DNA from: Legionella taurinensis
GTDB taxonomy: Bacteria; Pseudomonadota; Gammaproteobacteria; Legionellales; Legionellaceae
NCBI RefSeq assembly: GCF_900452865.1
Contig: NZ_UGOZ01000001.1
Location: 2,945,001-3,009,000 of the forward strand
Direction of reading: 5' to 3'
DNA length: 64,000 bases
The stretch's first letter is position 1; each line of letters starts with the position of its first letter. This document shows positions 17,647 through 26,743 of the stretch, one piece after another. The position numbers were made by a program, and so were the translations under genes. The notes beneath the pieces are model-generated. The model saw nothing but the letters and a program-made list of their open reading frames with translations, ran no database searches and was not told the DNA's origin.

Positions 17647-19716
17647 GTGAGCGAATCTCTGGACAATCCGGAATATTACATCAATCGCGAGTTCACTGCC
17701 CTGGCATTCAATGAACGGGTTTTACAACTGGCTAAAAACGAACGCGTCCCCTTGCTGGAACGCATGCGTTTTTTGTGCATATGCAGCAGTAATCTCGATG
17801 AGTTTTTTGAAATTCGTGTCGCCGGTCTGAAAGAAAAAATCGCCCTGTCGTCACGCAAACCCAATATTGACGGGTTAACGGCCGATGATGTATTTAATCA
17901 TTTAAGCCGCAAAGCCCATCTGCTGAGCGATGAACTTTATGAGATTTTCAATCGCGAACTGATGCCGGCGCTGCGCAGAGAAAACATTTATTTCCTCGGA
18001 ATTGATGAGTGGAGCGACGACATTCAGTTGTGGGCCAAGCATTATTTTAAAAATGAAATTCTGCCCATCGTCAGCCCCATTGCACTGGATCTGGCGCATC
18101 CGTTTCCGCGTTTATTTAACAAGAGCCTCAATTTCATTATCGCTTTGCAGGGCCGGGACGCATTCGATCGCAGCATCGATTACGCGGTGGTTCACGCACC
18201 CCGTTCTCTGCCGCGCATGATTCACCTGCCTTCCGAACTCTGTACTTCAGGCGGCAGTTACTTTGTTTACCTTTCATCCATTATCCAAACGCACATTCAC
18301 AGTCTGTTTCCGGGCATGGAAATCAATGGCTGTTATCCTTTTCGTTTAACACGAAACAGTGATTTATTTTTGCGCGAAGAAGAAATTGAAGATCTGGCAG
18401 TCGCTGTACAGCGTGAATTATTCTCCCGCCACTACGGTCATGTGGTCCGGCTTGAAATCGACAAAAAATGCCCCCCGCACATCGTGGATTTTCTTCTGCA
18501 GAAACACCACCTTCACCATGAAGACAGTTATTACTGCGATGGGCCGGTTAATTTGCAGCGCTATGCCAGCGTCATCAATCAAATCGATCGACCCGACTTG
18601 AATTATCCGCCGCTGCATGTCCAATACCCGACGTTTCTCACCCATAAGCGCAACCTGTTTAACGTCCTGGATGAGCAGGACATCCTTCTGCACCATCCCT
18701 TCCAGAGTTTTGATGTGGTCATTGATTTTGTGCGCCAGGCCGCGGCCGATCCGAATGTGCTGGCCATTAAACAAACCTTGTACCGCACTCGCTCCGATTC
18801 CATCATGGTTAAAGCCCTGATTGAAGCGGCGCGCTCAGGCAAAGAAGTGACTGCCGTCGTTGAATTGCGAGCCCGCTTCGATGAAGAATCAAACCTTAAA
18901 CTAGCGAACCGCCTGCATGAGGCAGGGGTGCTGGTTCTGTATGGCGTAATGGGCTATAAAACCCATGCCAAAATGACGCTGGTGGTCAGACGAACGCACG
19001 GCAAGCTGAAGCGCTATGTGCATCTCGGCACAGGAAATTACCATGAGCAGACTGCAAAACGCTACACCGATTTAGGCTTGTTAACCAGCGAGTCCACCAT
19101 TACCGCCGACACGCAGATTATTTTCCAGCAACTGACCGGTTTGGGTAAAACGGTCAAGCTCAAAGCCTTGTGCCACTCACCGTTTACACTGCAGAAAAAC
19201 CTGTTGCAATTGATTGAGGATTGCGCTGTCACCGCCAAAGAAGGCAAAGAAGCTGAAATTATTATCAAGGTGAATGGCCTGACCGACAAGGTCATGATCA
19301 AAGCGCTTTACCTTGCCTCTCAGGCAGGAGTAAAAATTACGTTGCTGGTGCGAAGCCTCTGCTGCCTTAAACCGGGAATACCCGGCATCTCCGACAATAT
19401 TCGCGTCATCTCCATTGTCGGGCGCTTTCTTGAGCACCATCGCATTTATTATTTCCGCAAACAGGAAGAGGAATTTTATTTCTGCTCCAGTGCAGACTTG
19501 ATGGAGCGCAATCTTTATAACCGCATCGAAATCATGTTTCCTATTCTCGATGAGGATTGCCAGCGGCGCATAAAAAATGAAATTTTTAGAAATTACCTGA
19601 AGGACAATCGCAATGCCTGGGAAATGCAGGCAGACGGCAGTTACAAAGCCTTAACCCATGGCGCTTACAGCGCTCAGGAAAAATTAATTGACCTGTATTC
19701 TCATAGCATTGAATAG
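17647..19716 (+). CDS. ppk: polyphosphate kinase 1
   Basis: PPK1 reversibly transfers the ATP gamma-phosphate to long-chain polyphosphate. I choose GTG 17647: the GGAGGAG six bases upstream is a near-perfect ribosome site, and the resulting 689 aa matches the E. coli length. The in-frame ATG at 17632 overlaps that ribosome site and so is unlikely to be the start. Features are YINREFTALAFNERVL and CSSNLDEFFEIRVAG at the N-terminus. The autophosphorylated histidine is in GYKTHAKM at about residue 440, followed by HLGTGNYHEQTA and the phospholipase-D-like C-terminal half. Confidence 0.96.
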   Translation: MSESLDNPEYYINREFTALAFNERVLQLAKNERVPLLERMRFLCICSSNLDEFFEIRVAGLKEKIALSSRKPNIDGLTADDVFNHLSRKAHLLSDELYEIFNRELMPALRRENIYFLGIDEWSDDIQLWAKHYFKNEILPIVSPIALDLAHPFPRLFNKSLNFIIALQGRDAFDRSIDYAVVHAPRSLPRMIHLPSELCTSGGSYFVYLSSIIQTHIHSLFPGMEINGCYPFRLTRNSDLFLREEEIEDLAVAVQRELFSRHYGHVVRLEIDKKCPPHIVDFLLQKHHLHHEDSYYCDGPVNLQRYASVINQIDRPDLNYPPLHVQYPTFLTHKRNLFNVLDEQDILLHHPFQSFDVVIDFVRQAAADPNVLAIKQTLYRTRSDSIMVKALIEAARSGKEVTAVVELRARFDEESNLKLANRLHEAGVLVLYGVMGYKTHAKMTLVVRRTHGKLKRYVHLGTGNYHEQTAKRYTDLGLLTSESTITADTQIIFQQLTGLGKTVKLKALCHSPFTLQKNLLQLIEDCAVTAKEGKEAEIIIKVNGLTDKVMIKALYLASQAGVKITLLVRSLCCLKPGIPGISDNIRVISIVGRFLEHHRIYYFRKQEEEFYFCSSADLMERNLYNRIEIMFPILDEDCQRRIKNEIFRNYLKDNRNAWEMQADGSYKALTHGAYSAQEKLIDLYSHSIE

Positions 19717-19719
19717 CGG

Positions 19720-20703
19720 TTACACCAGCAGGGTTTTGTGTTTTTTCCCCGCCTCTTCTCTGGCCAGACGCGGAACCAGATAACCTGGAAGCAGCGCTTG
19801 CAATTGATGATAAATGGCCAGAGCCTCGTCATCGTGGATATCAAAATGCGCGGCGCCCTTGACCTTATCGAGCACGTGCAGGTAATAAGGCAGGATTTTA
19901 CAATCGAACAAGCGCTCGCTCAAGGCGGCAAGGACGTCTGGTTTGTCATTAATGCCCTTGAGCAGAACCGATTGATTGAGCAACTGGCAACCAGCCTGAT
20001 GCAGGGCAAGACAGGCTTTCGCGACCGATTCGTCTATCTCTTGGGGATGATTGCAGTGCATAACAATGACTTTGCGCAAACGTGAAGCCTTCAATTGCGC
20101 TAATAACGCCGCATTGATGCGCTCCGGCAGGACGACGGGTATGCGGGTATGAAACCGCACCGTGCGTACATGGTCTATCTCACCCAGTGCCGTAAGCAAT
20201 TCGCCCATAACCAAGTCCGCCGCCATCAACGGATCGCCGCCGCTCAATATCACTTCATGAATGGCTGAATCCTCACGGATATAGTCTACGACACGTCGCC
20301 AGCCTTCACGGCCCGGATTGTTATCCTGATAGGGGAAATGACGGCGAAAACAATAGCGGCAATTGACAGCACATGCACCGGTCAATGTTAACAGCACGCG
20401 GCCCTGGTATTTATGAATTAAACCCTGCAGCGGATTGGCAGCTGTCTCCGCCAGTGGATCGACGCTGTAGCCTAAGGTCTCATGCAGTTCCTGTTCCACA
20501 GCCAATACCTGAAGCAGCAAGGGATCAGTCGGGTTTCCCGCCTGCATCCGCCTGGCAAAACCGCGCGGGACACGGGTCTTAAATTGCTGCTCCGCCCCAT
20601 CGCTGCCCAGCGTGTGGGGCAGGGAAAGGTAATCCAGCAACGCCTCTTTTGTGGCAAAACCTTGTGCCAGAATTTTTTGCCAGCTCACAGAAGCATCTCG
20701 CAT
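19720..20703 (-). CDS. epmB: EF-P beta-lysylation enzyme (lysine 2,3-aminomutase family)
   Basis: EpmB is a radical-SAM, PLP-dependent enzyme that makes (R)-beta-lysine, which EpmA attaches to elongation factor P. The 327-aa length is the short EpmB class. The iron-sulfur motif is CAVNCRYC, followed by the family's FRRHFPY. SGGDPLM, HTRIPVVLPERI and a C-terminal PLP-lysine region (EEAGKKHKTL) are present. It is divergent from efp across a 71-bp gap, a standard pairing of modifier and target. No good ribosome site precedes the ATG. Confidence 0.95.
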   Translation of the reverse strand: MRDASVSWQKILAQGFATKEALLDYLSLPHTLGSDGAEQQFKTRVPRGFARRMQAGNPTDPLLLQVLAVEQELHETLGYSVDPLAETAANPLQGLIHKYQGRVLLTLTGACAVNCRYCFRRHFPYQDNNPGREGWRRVVDYIREDSAIHEVILSGGDPLMAADLVMGELLTALGEIDHVRTVRFHTRIPVVLPERINAALLAQLKASRLRKVIVMHCNHPQEIDESVAKACLALHQAGCQLLNQSVLLKGINDKPDVLAALSERLFDCKILPYYLHVLDKVKGAAHFDIHDDEALAIYHQLQALLPGYLVPRLAREEAGKKHKTLLV

Positions 20704-20774
20704 TAATTGTACAAAATTGGTAAACTGCGTGAACTTTAGCGAAATTACGACAAAATCTCAACTGTGGAGAACGA

Positions 20775-21344
20775 ATGGCTATTTACGGCAGTAATGATTT
20801 AAAAAATGGTTTGAAGGTCATGGTGGACGGCTCGCCCTGCAACATTGTTGAGTGCGAGTTCGTCAAACCCGGCAAAGGCCAGGCTTTTACCCGCATCAAA
20901 ATCCGCAATTTAAAAACCGGCCGCGTCGTCGAGCGCACCTTGAAATCAAACGAGACGTTATCCTCTGCCGATGTCACCGATGTAGAAATGCAATACCTTT
21001 ATAATGATGGCGAACAATGGCATTTCATGGTACCAGACAACTTTGAACAATATGCCATCAGCACCGACACCTTGGCAGACTCCGCTCAATGGTTAAAAGA
21101 ACAGGATATCTGCATTGTGACTCTGTGGAATAACGAACCCATTCAGGTCACACCGCCGAACTTTGTTATTCTGGCCATCACCGAAACCGACCCTGGCTTA
21201 AAAGGCGATACGTCTGGCGGCGGCGGTAAACCCGCGACGCTGGAAACGGGCGCTGTGGTCCGTGTTCCGCTGTTTGTCCAAACCGGTGAACTGATTAAAG
21301 TGGATACGCGTAAAGGCGAATACGTTTCTCGCGCCAAAGAGTAA
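20775..21344 (+). CDS. efp: elongation factor P
   Basis: EF-P relieves ribosome stalling at polyproline stretches. The protein is 189 aa with three beta-barrel domains. Lys34 in the loop PGKGQAF is the residue modified in the EpmA/EpmB pathway, consistent with epmB next door. The C-terminal domain contains [16 protein letters not shown] and [12 protein letters not shown], both typical. GGAG lies upstream of the ATG. Confidence 0.98.
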   Translation: MAIYGSNDLKNGLKVMVDGSPCNIVECEFVKPGKGQAFTRIKIRNLKTGRVVERTLKSNETLSSADVTDVEMQYLYNDGEQWHFMVPDNFEQYAISTDTLADSAQWLKEQDICIVTLWNNEPIQVTPPNFVILAITETDPGLKGDTSGGGGKPATLETGAVVRVPLFVQTGELIKVDTRKGEYVSRAKE

Positions 21345-21355
21345 TGGCGCCTGGT

Positions 21356-21371
21356 GCGGGAGTCTTCCCGC
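21356..21371 (+). terminator. probable efp terminator
   Basis: A GC-rich 6-bp stem (GCGGGA/TCCCGC) with a four-base loop lies 12 bases after the efp stop. It is followed within a few bases by a pyrimidine run ending in T-rich sequence. Confidence 0.5.
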
Positions 21372-21500
21372 GCTCCCCTTTCTTTAATTCTTTCAATTTA
21401 TCTGCTAAGTCTTTTATTTTTATCGATTTTTTGACCCTATTGAACAAAAAAAATTCATGTGTTAGCCTAGCCTCTTTTATTTATCAGGCAGAGCATCATT

Positions 21501-23072
21501 ATGGTTTATTATTTTGGCACCCCGGATCAGGTTAAAGCCGATGAAGCTTACGTCAGCGGTAATTACCATGAGGCGCTGACCCATTACCACCGCGCACTCG
21601 AAACCCTAAACCGGTATGCGGCCCAACCCCATTTTCATCCGCCTTCTGCATTTTATGATGCGTTGTGCTATGTCAATGTTGAAATTGCCCACACGCAGTG
21701 CATGATCATCCAGACGTCTATCGATGACGGTCGTTTTTCACAGCAGGAAACAGAGACGCTCTGGCAGCAAATCCGGGGAAAAATTCCTGAAATTATCCAG
21801 GTGTTTGAACGAATCAGAAATCACAGTCACATCAAATGCGATCAGGCATTCATTAACAACCTCTTAAGTCTGGCTTCCGAAACCTGTGAAAAAATCAGCG
21901 ATGAACTGCTTGATTTACAGGACAATCAAGAATTTCTACCCGCTCGATTAGCACTGCTGCAGGCAGGCAAGTCCTGGATAAGGGAAGCCATACACTACCG
22001 TCATCAGGCGGGTTTGAGCTCAATTGACCAACACTTAAGCTATTTAAATGCATTGGAATCACTCTTTAAGCTGGATCCAAACCCTGAAACCATGAACGAA
22101 ATGCTTTCTTATACGGAAAGCAGCCAGCTGCTCACCACAGCATTACCCGCCACGCTGGAACTGGAAGTGTGTTACTATCGCGCACTGGCGGCCTTTGAAT
22201 TGCGAAAAGACGATTGCGGCCTGTTTATGGCCCGCTGTCAGCGCCTTATTGATGGACTCGATCCGTCTGCCAGTGAGTTGCTCGTGGTGGACGATACCAA
22301 CGCGCTGATTAAACGCTACAGGAACCCATTGCCTTCCCCAGACCCCCATGATTATGCAGATGATCACCTCGATTCCGATAGCATGGATGACTCTGCATTC
22401 GAGGAGCCTCCCATGGACGATGACTCGAACGTCATGCCCACCCCACCTCAGCCAGACATCGTGCCTCCAACCAGGCCGGCTGCCGCAGCCACCAGCCCCT
22501 TGACCGCTGGCCCGTCGCCGCTGCCCACGAATTCCAGCCCATGGTTATTTTTTCAACCGCCTGTCGAACATACCGGAACGATGAACGTTGTGACCGCCAT
22601 GAGGGCGATTACTGATCAGGCAAAAAATGAGAAATTTTTTGCCAATATCCTGTCGGTGGCAGGGGATTATTTCTATCAACATTGCCAGTTTAAATTTAAA
22701 AATCGCCTATTGATGGCCAATGATTTGTATACTGCTGCCTTGTCGATTGATCCGAACCACGTCGTGGCCAGAGCCAATCAAAAGCAAATTCAACGTTTCC
22801 CCGAAATACGGGATAATCATCGTTTTGCCATGAGAGGGACTCGACAGCAGGACCCGAGAAGCTTCTTTATTCAGGCAATTGAAGACATCGGCTTGCAACT
22901 GGAAGTGCTCACCCCCCAAAGAATACAGGACATTCTTGCCGAGATGATTCAATCCGTTGCGGCGACAATTGAAGCAAAAAACATTGCCGGCTCCTCATCC
23001 CACCAGGTCGCTGAGACGTTAAGGAATCACTTTAACCAGGCCGATCAGTCCATTTCTCATTCCGCCTATTAA
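21501..23072 (+). CDS. uncharacterised 523-aa protein with TPR-like N-terminus
   Basis: I do not recognise this as a known family. The first 60 residues resemble a tetratricopeptide helix pair (KADEAYVSGNYHEALTHYHR), and a second such segment occurs near residue 410 (LLMANDLYTAALSIDPNHV). Between them lie a long helical region and a linker of about 70 residues rich in Asp and Pro (residues about 278-345). There is no signal peptide or membrane segment. TPR-containing proteins of this size with acidic linkers are common among Legionella adaptor or effector proteins, but function cannot be named. Confidence 0.75.
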   Translation: MVYYFGTPDQVKADEAYVSGNYHEALTHYHRALETLNRYAAQPHFHPPSAFYDALCYVNVEIAHTQCMIIQTSIDDGRFSQQETETLWQQIRGKIPEIIQVFERIRNHSHIKCDQAFINNLLSLASETCEKISDELLDLQDNQEFLPARLALLQAGKSWIREAIHYRHQAGLSSIDQHLSYLNALESLFKLDPNPETMNEMLSYTESSQLLTTALPATLELEVCYYRALAAFELRKDDCGLFMARCQRLIDGLDPSASELLVVDDTNALIKRYRNPLPSPDPHDYADDHLDSDSMDDSAFEEPPMDDDSNVMPTPPQPDIVPPTRPAAAATSPLTAGPSPLPTNSSPWLFFQPPVEHTGTMNVVTAMRAITDQAKNEKFFANILSVAGDYFYQHCQFKFKNRLLMANDLYTAALSIDPNHVVARANQKQIQRFPEIRDNHRFAMRGTRQQDPRSFFIQAIEDIGLQLEVLTPQRIQDILAEMIQSVAATIEAKNIAGSSSHQVAETLRNHFNQADQSISHSAY

Positions 23073-23086
23073 GGGCTCTTGTTGCC

Positions 23087-23111
23087 GCCGCAGGAAATTA
23101 CCACCTGCGGC
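23087..23111. terminator. hairpin between convergent genes
   Basis: GCCGCAGG and CCTGCGGC form an 8-bp stem around a 9-base loop. It overlaps the stop of the minus-strand lipoprotein gene and lies 15 bp past the 523-aa gene. There is no T-run, so a terminator role is tentative. Confidence 0.35.
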
Positions 23112-23370
23112 CAAATAAACCGACCCCATAAGAGCTACCATAGTAACCGCCATAAAGGGAGCGATTACCGTACCAGTAACTGTTTCTCCAGGTCACACCA
23201 GGATAGTAGGAACTGTAGTAGCTTCCCCAATAGGGTCGATAACCATAATAACCAACGGAGTAGACATAATCGCTATTGTAACCGGGTGAATACGTGCTAC
23301 TGGTCACCGTGCAACTGGAGAGCATGAAGGCGGACAAAGAAAGACTGCTTAGTAGAATTAGTTTTTTCAT
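23098..23370 (-). CDS. small Tyr/Gly-rich lipoprotein
   Basis: This 90-aa protein has a lipoprotein signal peptide ending LSSC, which gives the acylated Cys at about residue 20. The mature part is almost entirely Tyr, Gly, Ser and Trp (SVGYYGYRPYWGSYYSSYYP). Such aromatic-rich small lipoproteins are often envelope-associated, but no function is known. AAGGA precedes the ATG by seven bases. It is convergent with the 523-aa gene. Confidence 0.75.
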   Translation of the reverse strand: MKKLILLSSLSLSAFMLSSCTVTSSTYSPGYNSDYVYSVGYYGYRPYWGSYYSSYYPGVTWRNSYWYGNRSLYGGYYGSSYGVGLFGRRW

Positions 23371-23437
23371 GACGTTGTCCTTGTCTTAGACGTGTATAAA
23401 GTATACGACAAGAACAAATTATTAACAAATTGAGGTC

Positions 23438-23758
23438 TTATTTCTCACTAAGATTCAAACCAATGATGGAGAGGCAAATCAGGCTGATGCAGGTGAGACG
23501 CAGCAGCGACGTCGACTCGCCAAAAAAATAAATACCATAAATGACCGTGCCAACCGACCCGATCCCGGTCCAAACTGCATACGCTGTTCCCAGGGGAAGT
23601 GATTTGAGGGCATAGGAAAGAAAGAAAAAACTGACAGCCATGCCTGCACCGGTCAGGAGCGAAGGATATAATCGCGAGAAACCCTCCGTGTATTTGAGGC
23701 AAATGGCCCAGAAAATTTCAAAAAAGCCAGCCAGAAACAGCGCTATCCATGCCATCAT
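23438..23758 (-). CDS. gdx: SMR-family exporter, Gdx/SugE type
   Basis: This four-helix small multidrug resistance protein is 105-106 aa depending on which of two tandem ATGs is used. The conserved membrane glutamate is in GFFEIFWAICLKYTEGFSRL. The KYTEGFSRL segment is characteristic of the SugE/Gdx branch, whose characterised members export guanidinium in exchange for protons. Family members act as homodimers or paired heterodimers; no second SMR gene is adjacent. No guanidine riboswitch was recognised upstream. Confidence 0.88.
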   Translation of the reverse strand: MMAWIALFLAGFFEIFWAICLKYTEGFSRLYPSLLTGAGMAVSFFFLSYALKSLPLGTAYAVWTGIGSVGTVIYGIYFFGESTSLLRLTCISLICLSIIGLNLSEK

Positions 23759-23987
23759 TGCTTTCCATGGTAAAACGATAAAGAGTATAGGAATTTAAAA
23801 AAAGAAGAAAGATCCTCGCGATACAGGTAACGACTTTCCTGAGTTCTGAGCCGCAACTGCTCTTACTGTGGCGATCTATGAAGGACTTTAGGTTTCCTTA
23901 ATTCACAAGGACGCACACCGCTCTTCAAAACCAATCTCCGTATTCGAAATTTGATTTAGGTTCAGCCAGGGCAGTCATCACCTATAT

Positions 23988-24003
23988 GTCTAATATAATA
24001 GAC
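23988..24003. repeat. short inverted repeat
   Basis: GTCTA-ATATAA-TAGAC is a 5-bp inverted repeat with an AT-rich centre, in the 269-bp gap between the gdx start and the end of the next minus-strand gene. It could be an operator or a weak terminator of the 69-aa gene. Nothing else in this gap was recognised. Confidence 0.25.
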
Positions 24004-24027
24004 CATTAAGCGCCGGTTGTGCATAAT

Positions 24028-24237
24028 TTATACAAAATTACTTTTGGAAAGGGGCTGGTTTTGTAGTTTCCGGTTGTTTTTTTTATTTTTTTTCAGTGAT
24101 TGCTCATTGATTGCATCGATGGGGGCGGGGCCCTGAAAGCCATGATCATTTTCCAGACGCTCTTCCTCTTCGTCATTGGTGAGGGGAATTGCTGCCGGAT
24201 GAGTATTCCCTTTCCCTGAATGTTTAAACGTTGACAT
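24028..24237 (-). CDS. small hydrophilic protein (69 aa)
   Basis: The start at ATG 24237 is chosen because AAAGGAG lies eight bases upstream. The 69-aa product is very polar, with an acidic patch (TNDEEEERLENDHGF) and a Lys/Asn-rich end (LKKNKKNNRKLQNQ). It has no predicted fold, signal peptide or membrane segment. A terminator-like hairpin sits in the leader. It resembles the other short disordered proteins in this window in character, though not clearly in sequence. Confidence 0.6.
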   Translation of the reverse strand: MSTFKHSGKGNTHPAAIPLTNDEEEERLENDHGFQGPAPIDAINEQSLKKNKKNNRKLQNQPLSKSNFV

Positions 24238-24543
24238 CGTACCACTCCTTTGCTGTGACGAAAAAGCAAAAACCACCCGAGGGTGGTTGTTTGCTGTCGG
24301 TAACTAAGCGAAATTCTCATTTCGTTACTACCCACATTCTAAGTATAGTAAGGGATAACTATTTTTGCCATTTTTTTGATAAACGACATTTGAAAATGTG
24401 AAGAAAAATTTTTAAATATCAATCGATTGATTCATGTAAAAAATTTTATGAAAAATATTAACCATTTGCATAATACTTTCATATGTTCTATGGTTACTTA
24501 AGCTTACTTCAATTTTGGACAAGCAATGATAAGGAGAATTATC
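24238..24543. other. 306-bp intergenic region between divergent small genes
   Basis: No gene was seen. On the minus strand there is a possible -10 (TATACT, near 24338-24343) followed by a leader that carries a hairpin at about 24266-24294. The hairpin core is ACCACCC/GGGTGGT and it ends in T-rich sequence about 15 bases before the ribosome site of the 69-aa gene. On the plus strand the last 150 bp are AT-rich and end in the AAGGAGAA ribosome site of the 80-aa gene. Confidence 0.45.
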
Positions 24544-24786
24544 ATGGATCATAATCAACAATCCGGGAAAAACCAAACCCCGGGCAATATGGGGAAAAAT
24601 CAAACTCAAACCCAGGGGCAAGGCCAAAAACAAGCGGGCATTAATCAAAAACCCGGTCAAAATCAAACGGTTAAAGGCGGCCAAGGCCAATCCACACAAT
24701 CTCAAAATCTAGGTAAAGGCAACACCCAAAATCAGGAAAAGGTTAGTCAGGGGCGCAATAATATTGATGACCCCATGCGACGCTAA
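24544..24786 (+). CDS. small Gln/Asn/Gly-rich protein (80 aa)
   Basis: ATG 24544 is preceded by AAGGAGAATTATC, a strong ribosome site. The product is low-complexity: Gln, Asn, Gly, Lys and Thr make up most of it (KNQTQTQGQGQKQAGINQ), ending NIDDPMRR. No hydrophobic core exists, so it is probably intrinsically disordered, in the style of small stress-linked hydrophilic proteins. It stands alone, followed by a perfect terminator. Homology is unknown. Confidence 0.65.
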   Translation: MDHNQQSGKNQTPGNMGKNQTQTQGQGQKQAGINQKPGQNQTVKGGQGQSTQSQNLGKGNTQNQEKVSQGRNNIDDPMRR

Positions 24787-24803
24787 TCGCTAAATCCACT
24801 TAA

Positions 24804-24829
24804 AATTCTGCCAGTTTTCTGGCAGAATT
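24804..24829. terminator. bidirectional terminator
   Basis: An 11-bp perfect stem (AATTCTGCCAG/CTGGCAGAATT) with a TTTT loop is followed by ATTTTGATTTT on the plus strand and by TTTTAAG on the minus strand. It can serve both the 80-aa gene and the convergent yajQ. Confidence 0.8.
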
Positions 24830-24874
24830 ATTTTGATTTTATGATTAAAAAACCTCTCGATTTATTGGCGAATT

Positions 24875-25360
24875 TTAGTCGCGAAAATTATCAAACTGCA
24901 GCGGGATTTTAATGTCAGATTTTTTCAATAAGGCAATTATTTCCTGTAAATCATCGCGTTTTTTCCCTGTGACCCGCACCTTATCCCCCTGAATAGACGT
25001 TTGTACTTTTGCTTTACTGTCCTTAATGATTTTAACGATTTCCTTGGCCATGGGTTGATCAATTCCCTGTTTAAACGTCATCGTCAGAGAGAAGGTTTTT
25101 CCGCTGTGTACCGGTTTGTCTTCCATGTCCACACCGGACGCATCGACACCGCGTTTGCTGCAATGAGTACGAAATAAATCTTCAAGTTGTCTGACCTGAA
25201 AATCTGATTCTGATTTTAATGTGACAGTCATTTCTTTTAATTCAATGCTGGACTCCACCCCGCGAAAATCAAAGCGCGTCCCCATTTCCCGTACCGCATT
25301 ATCAACAGCATTTTTAAGCTCAACTTCATTAATTTCGGAAACAATATCAAATGACGGCAT
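24875..25360 (-). CDS. yajQ: YajQ family nucleotide-binding protein
   Basis: This 161-aa UPF0234/YajQ protein starts at MPSFDIVSE, the conserved family N-terminus. The frame extends 19 codons further upstream without support. Members have two ferredoxin-like domains. A Xanthomonas homologue binds cyclic di-GMP, and other members bind nucleotides or [16 protein letters not shown] and the C-terminal [17 protein letters not shown] are typical. It lies alone, convergent with the 80-aa gene. Confidence 0.95.
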   Translation of the reverse strand: MPSFDIVSEINEVELKNAVDNAVREMGTRFDFRGVESSIELKEMTVTLKSESDFQVRQLEDLFRTHCSKRGVDASGVDMEDKPVHSGKTFSLTMTFKQGIDQPMAKEIVKIIKDSKAKVQTSIQGDKVRVTGKKRDDLQEIIALLKKSDIKIPLQFDNFRD

Positions 25361-25572
25361 AATGGACCTGCAACAGTTAAAATAACGTGGACTTACGATT
25401 GTAACGAAAAAAAGCAAGCAGTGAAATTGCAGAGGGGTTACTGGTTGAACCCAGGGAAATCCTGTATAATTTTACAGCATTATTGCCTCCCATCTGAAAC
25501 AGGGGCAGATTTTTTTAATGGCAAAATGGTAATATGCCGGCACTCGTTGCTTTAACTCCAACAGGTAGGATT

Positions 25573-26364
25573 ATGAATTCGTTTGTTATTATTGCTTTCT
25601 ATAAATTCACCCACATCGCCAACCCAGAACAATTGCGTGAAATTCTTCTTTCGAAATTAATTGAACTGGATATCAAGGGCACCCTTATCCTGGCAAACGA
25701 AGGAATCAACGGCAGCTTCAGCGGCACCCGGGAGCAAGTGGATACGTTTATTGACTACCTTAGCTCCTACCCTGAATTTAAAGGCATTCATTTCAAGGAA
25801 AATTACGACAGCAGCAACCCCTTCGACAAGTCCAAGGTCAAGTTACGCAAAGAAATTGTTTCCATGGGCGTGGCCAACGTCGATGCACAAACCCATGCCG
25901 GTGAATACGTGAAACCGGAAGAGTGGAATGCCCTTATTGACGATGACAATGTGCTGGTCATCGATACCCGCAACGACTATGAAATTGAATTAGGCACGTT
26001 CAAGCGGGCCATTAATCCTAAAACGGTTAATTTCCGCGATTTCCCAGACTACGTGGAAAAAAACCTGCTTGAAAATAAAGATAAAAAAATAGCCATGTTC
26101 TGTACCGGCGGGATACGCTGTGAAAAATCCACCGCTTACTTAAAACAACTCGGCTTTGAAAAGGTGTATCACCTGGAAGGCGGAATTCTTAATTACCTTG
26201 AAAAAATCCCCGAACACGAATCCTTATGGCAAGGGAGTTGTTTCGTTTTTGATAATCGCGTCGCCGTTGATCAGTCGCTCGCTTCTCTGCAAAAGGGCAC
26301 CATTGATCTCGAGTGGAAAAACAAACACCGTCAAAAAAGCCTTGATGACATGATCGAGTCTTAA
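25573..26364 (+). CDS. trhO: tRNA U34 hydroxylase, rhodanese-like
   Basis: TrhO (YceA) hydroxylates uridine at tRNA wobble position 34 to ho5U, the precursor of cmo5U. The protein is 263 aa from ATG 25573 (AGGTAGG upstream). An N-terminal acylphosphatase-like domain ([18 protein letters not shown]) is followed by a rhodanese domain with the active-site loop [10 protein letters not shown]. It is shorter than E. coli YceA (350 aa) at the C-terminus, as in many other bacteria. A TATAAT at 25465-25470 may be its -10 box. Confidence 0.93.
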   Translation: MNSFVIIAFYKFTHIANPEQLREILLSKLIELDIKGTLILANEGINGSFSGTREQVDTFIDYLSSYPEFKGIHFKENYDSSNPFDKSKVKLRKEIVSMGVANVDAQTHAGEYVKPEEWNALIDDDNVLVIDTRNDYEIELGTFKRAINPKTVNFRDFPDYVEKNLLENKDKKIAMFCTGGIRCEKSTAYLKQLGFEKVYHLEGGILNYLEKIPEHESLWQGSCFVFDNRVAVDQSLASLQKGTIDLEWKNKHRQKSLDDMIES

Positions 26365-26388
26365 TTCATTGCGAGAACTGCATTGAAC

Positions 26389-26742
26389 ATGCCCACTGCC
26401 ATTCGTTTCGTTAAAATTCCACTCATTGTCAGCGTCGCCACGCTGATTGCATGGGAAAACAGGGTTGATTACTCATCAAACCTGTCTTATGTCGCCAGAA
26501 TCATGACCATGGATGATGTTTTTGTTTCCAGTACACCGCGATCACCGGCCATGCAACATCCTCTGCTCGTGCACGCTGCTTTTCTTTTCATCATCTTTTG
26601 GGAATGCTGTATCGCGCTATTGGGTTGGATGGGCAGCGTCCAGGCTTTGCGTAAACTAAAGCAGAGCTCATCCCTGATCAATGACTTGACGATAACCGCC
26701 ACCCGGGGCTTTATGCTGTTACTAAGGATGCATGCAGAGTAA
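26389..26742 (+). pseudogene. DUF2165 membrane protein, C-terminally truncated
   Basis: The protein matches the N-terminal two-thirds of DUF2165 small integral membrane proteins: WENRVDYSSNLSYVARIMTMD, then PLLVHAAFLFIIFWE and the LLGWMGSVQALRKL helix. Family members normally run to about 165 aa and end with a GEWFxMWQSxxWNGQ region. Here the frame stops after 117 aa (RGFMLLLRMHAE), and the rlmM-like gene begins two bases later, so the last helix and the signature are gone. It could be a decayed remnant or a short functional form. I rate decay as more likely. Confidence 0.65.
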
Positions 26743-26743
26743 T

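Noticed and set aside
23098-23330. Plus-strand frame of about 82 codons rich in Asn, His, Arg and Ser opposite the Tyr-rich lipoprotein
   Set aside because: It is the complement of Tyr-rich codons; the minus-strand frame has a signal peptide, a lipobox and a ribosome site.
23759-24027. Guanidine riboswitch upstream of the Gdx/SugE exporter
   Set aside because: None of the conserved loops of guanidine-I, II or III aptamers was recognised in the leader.
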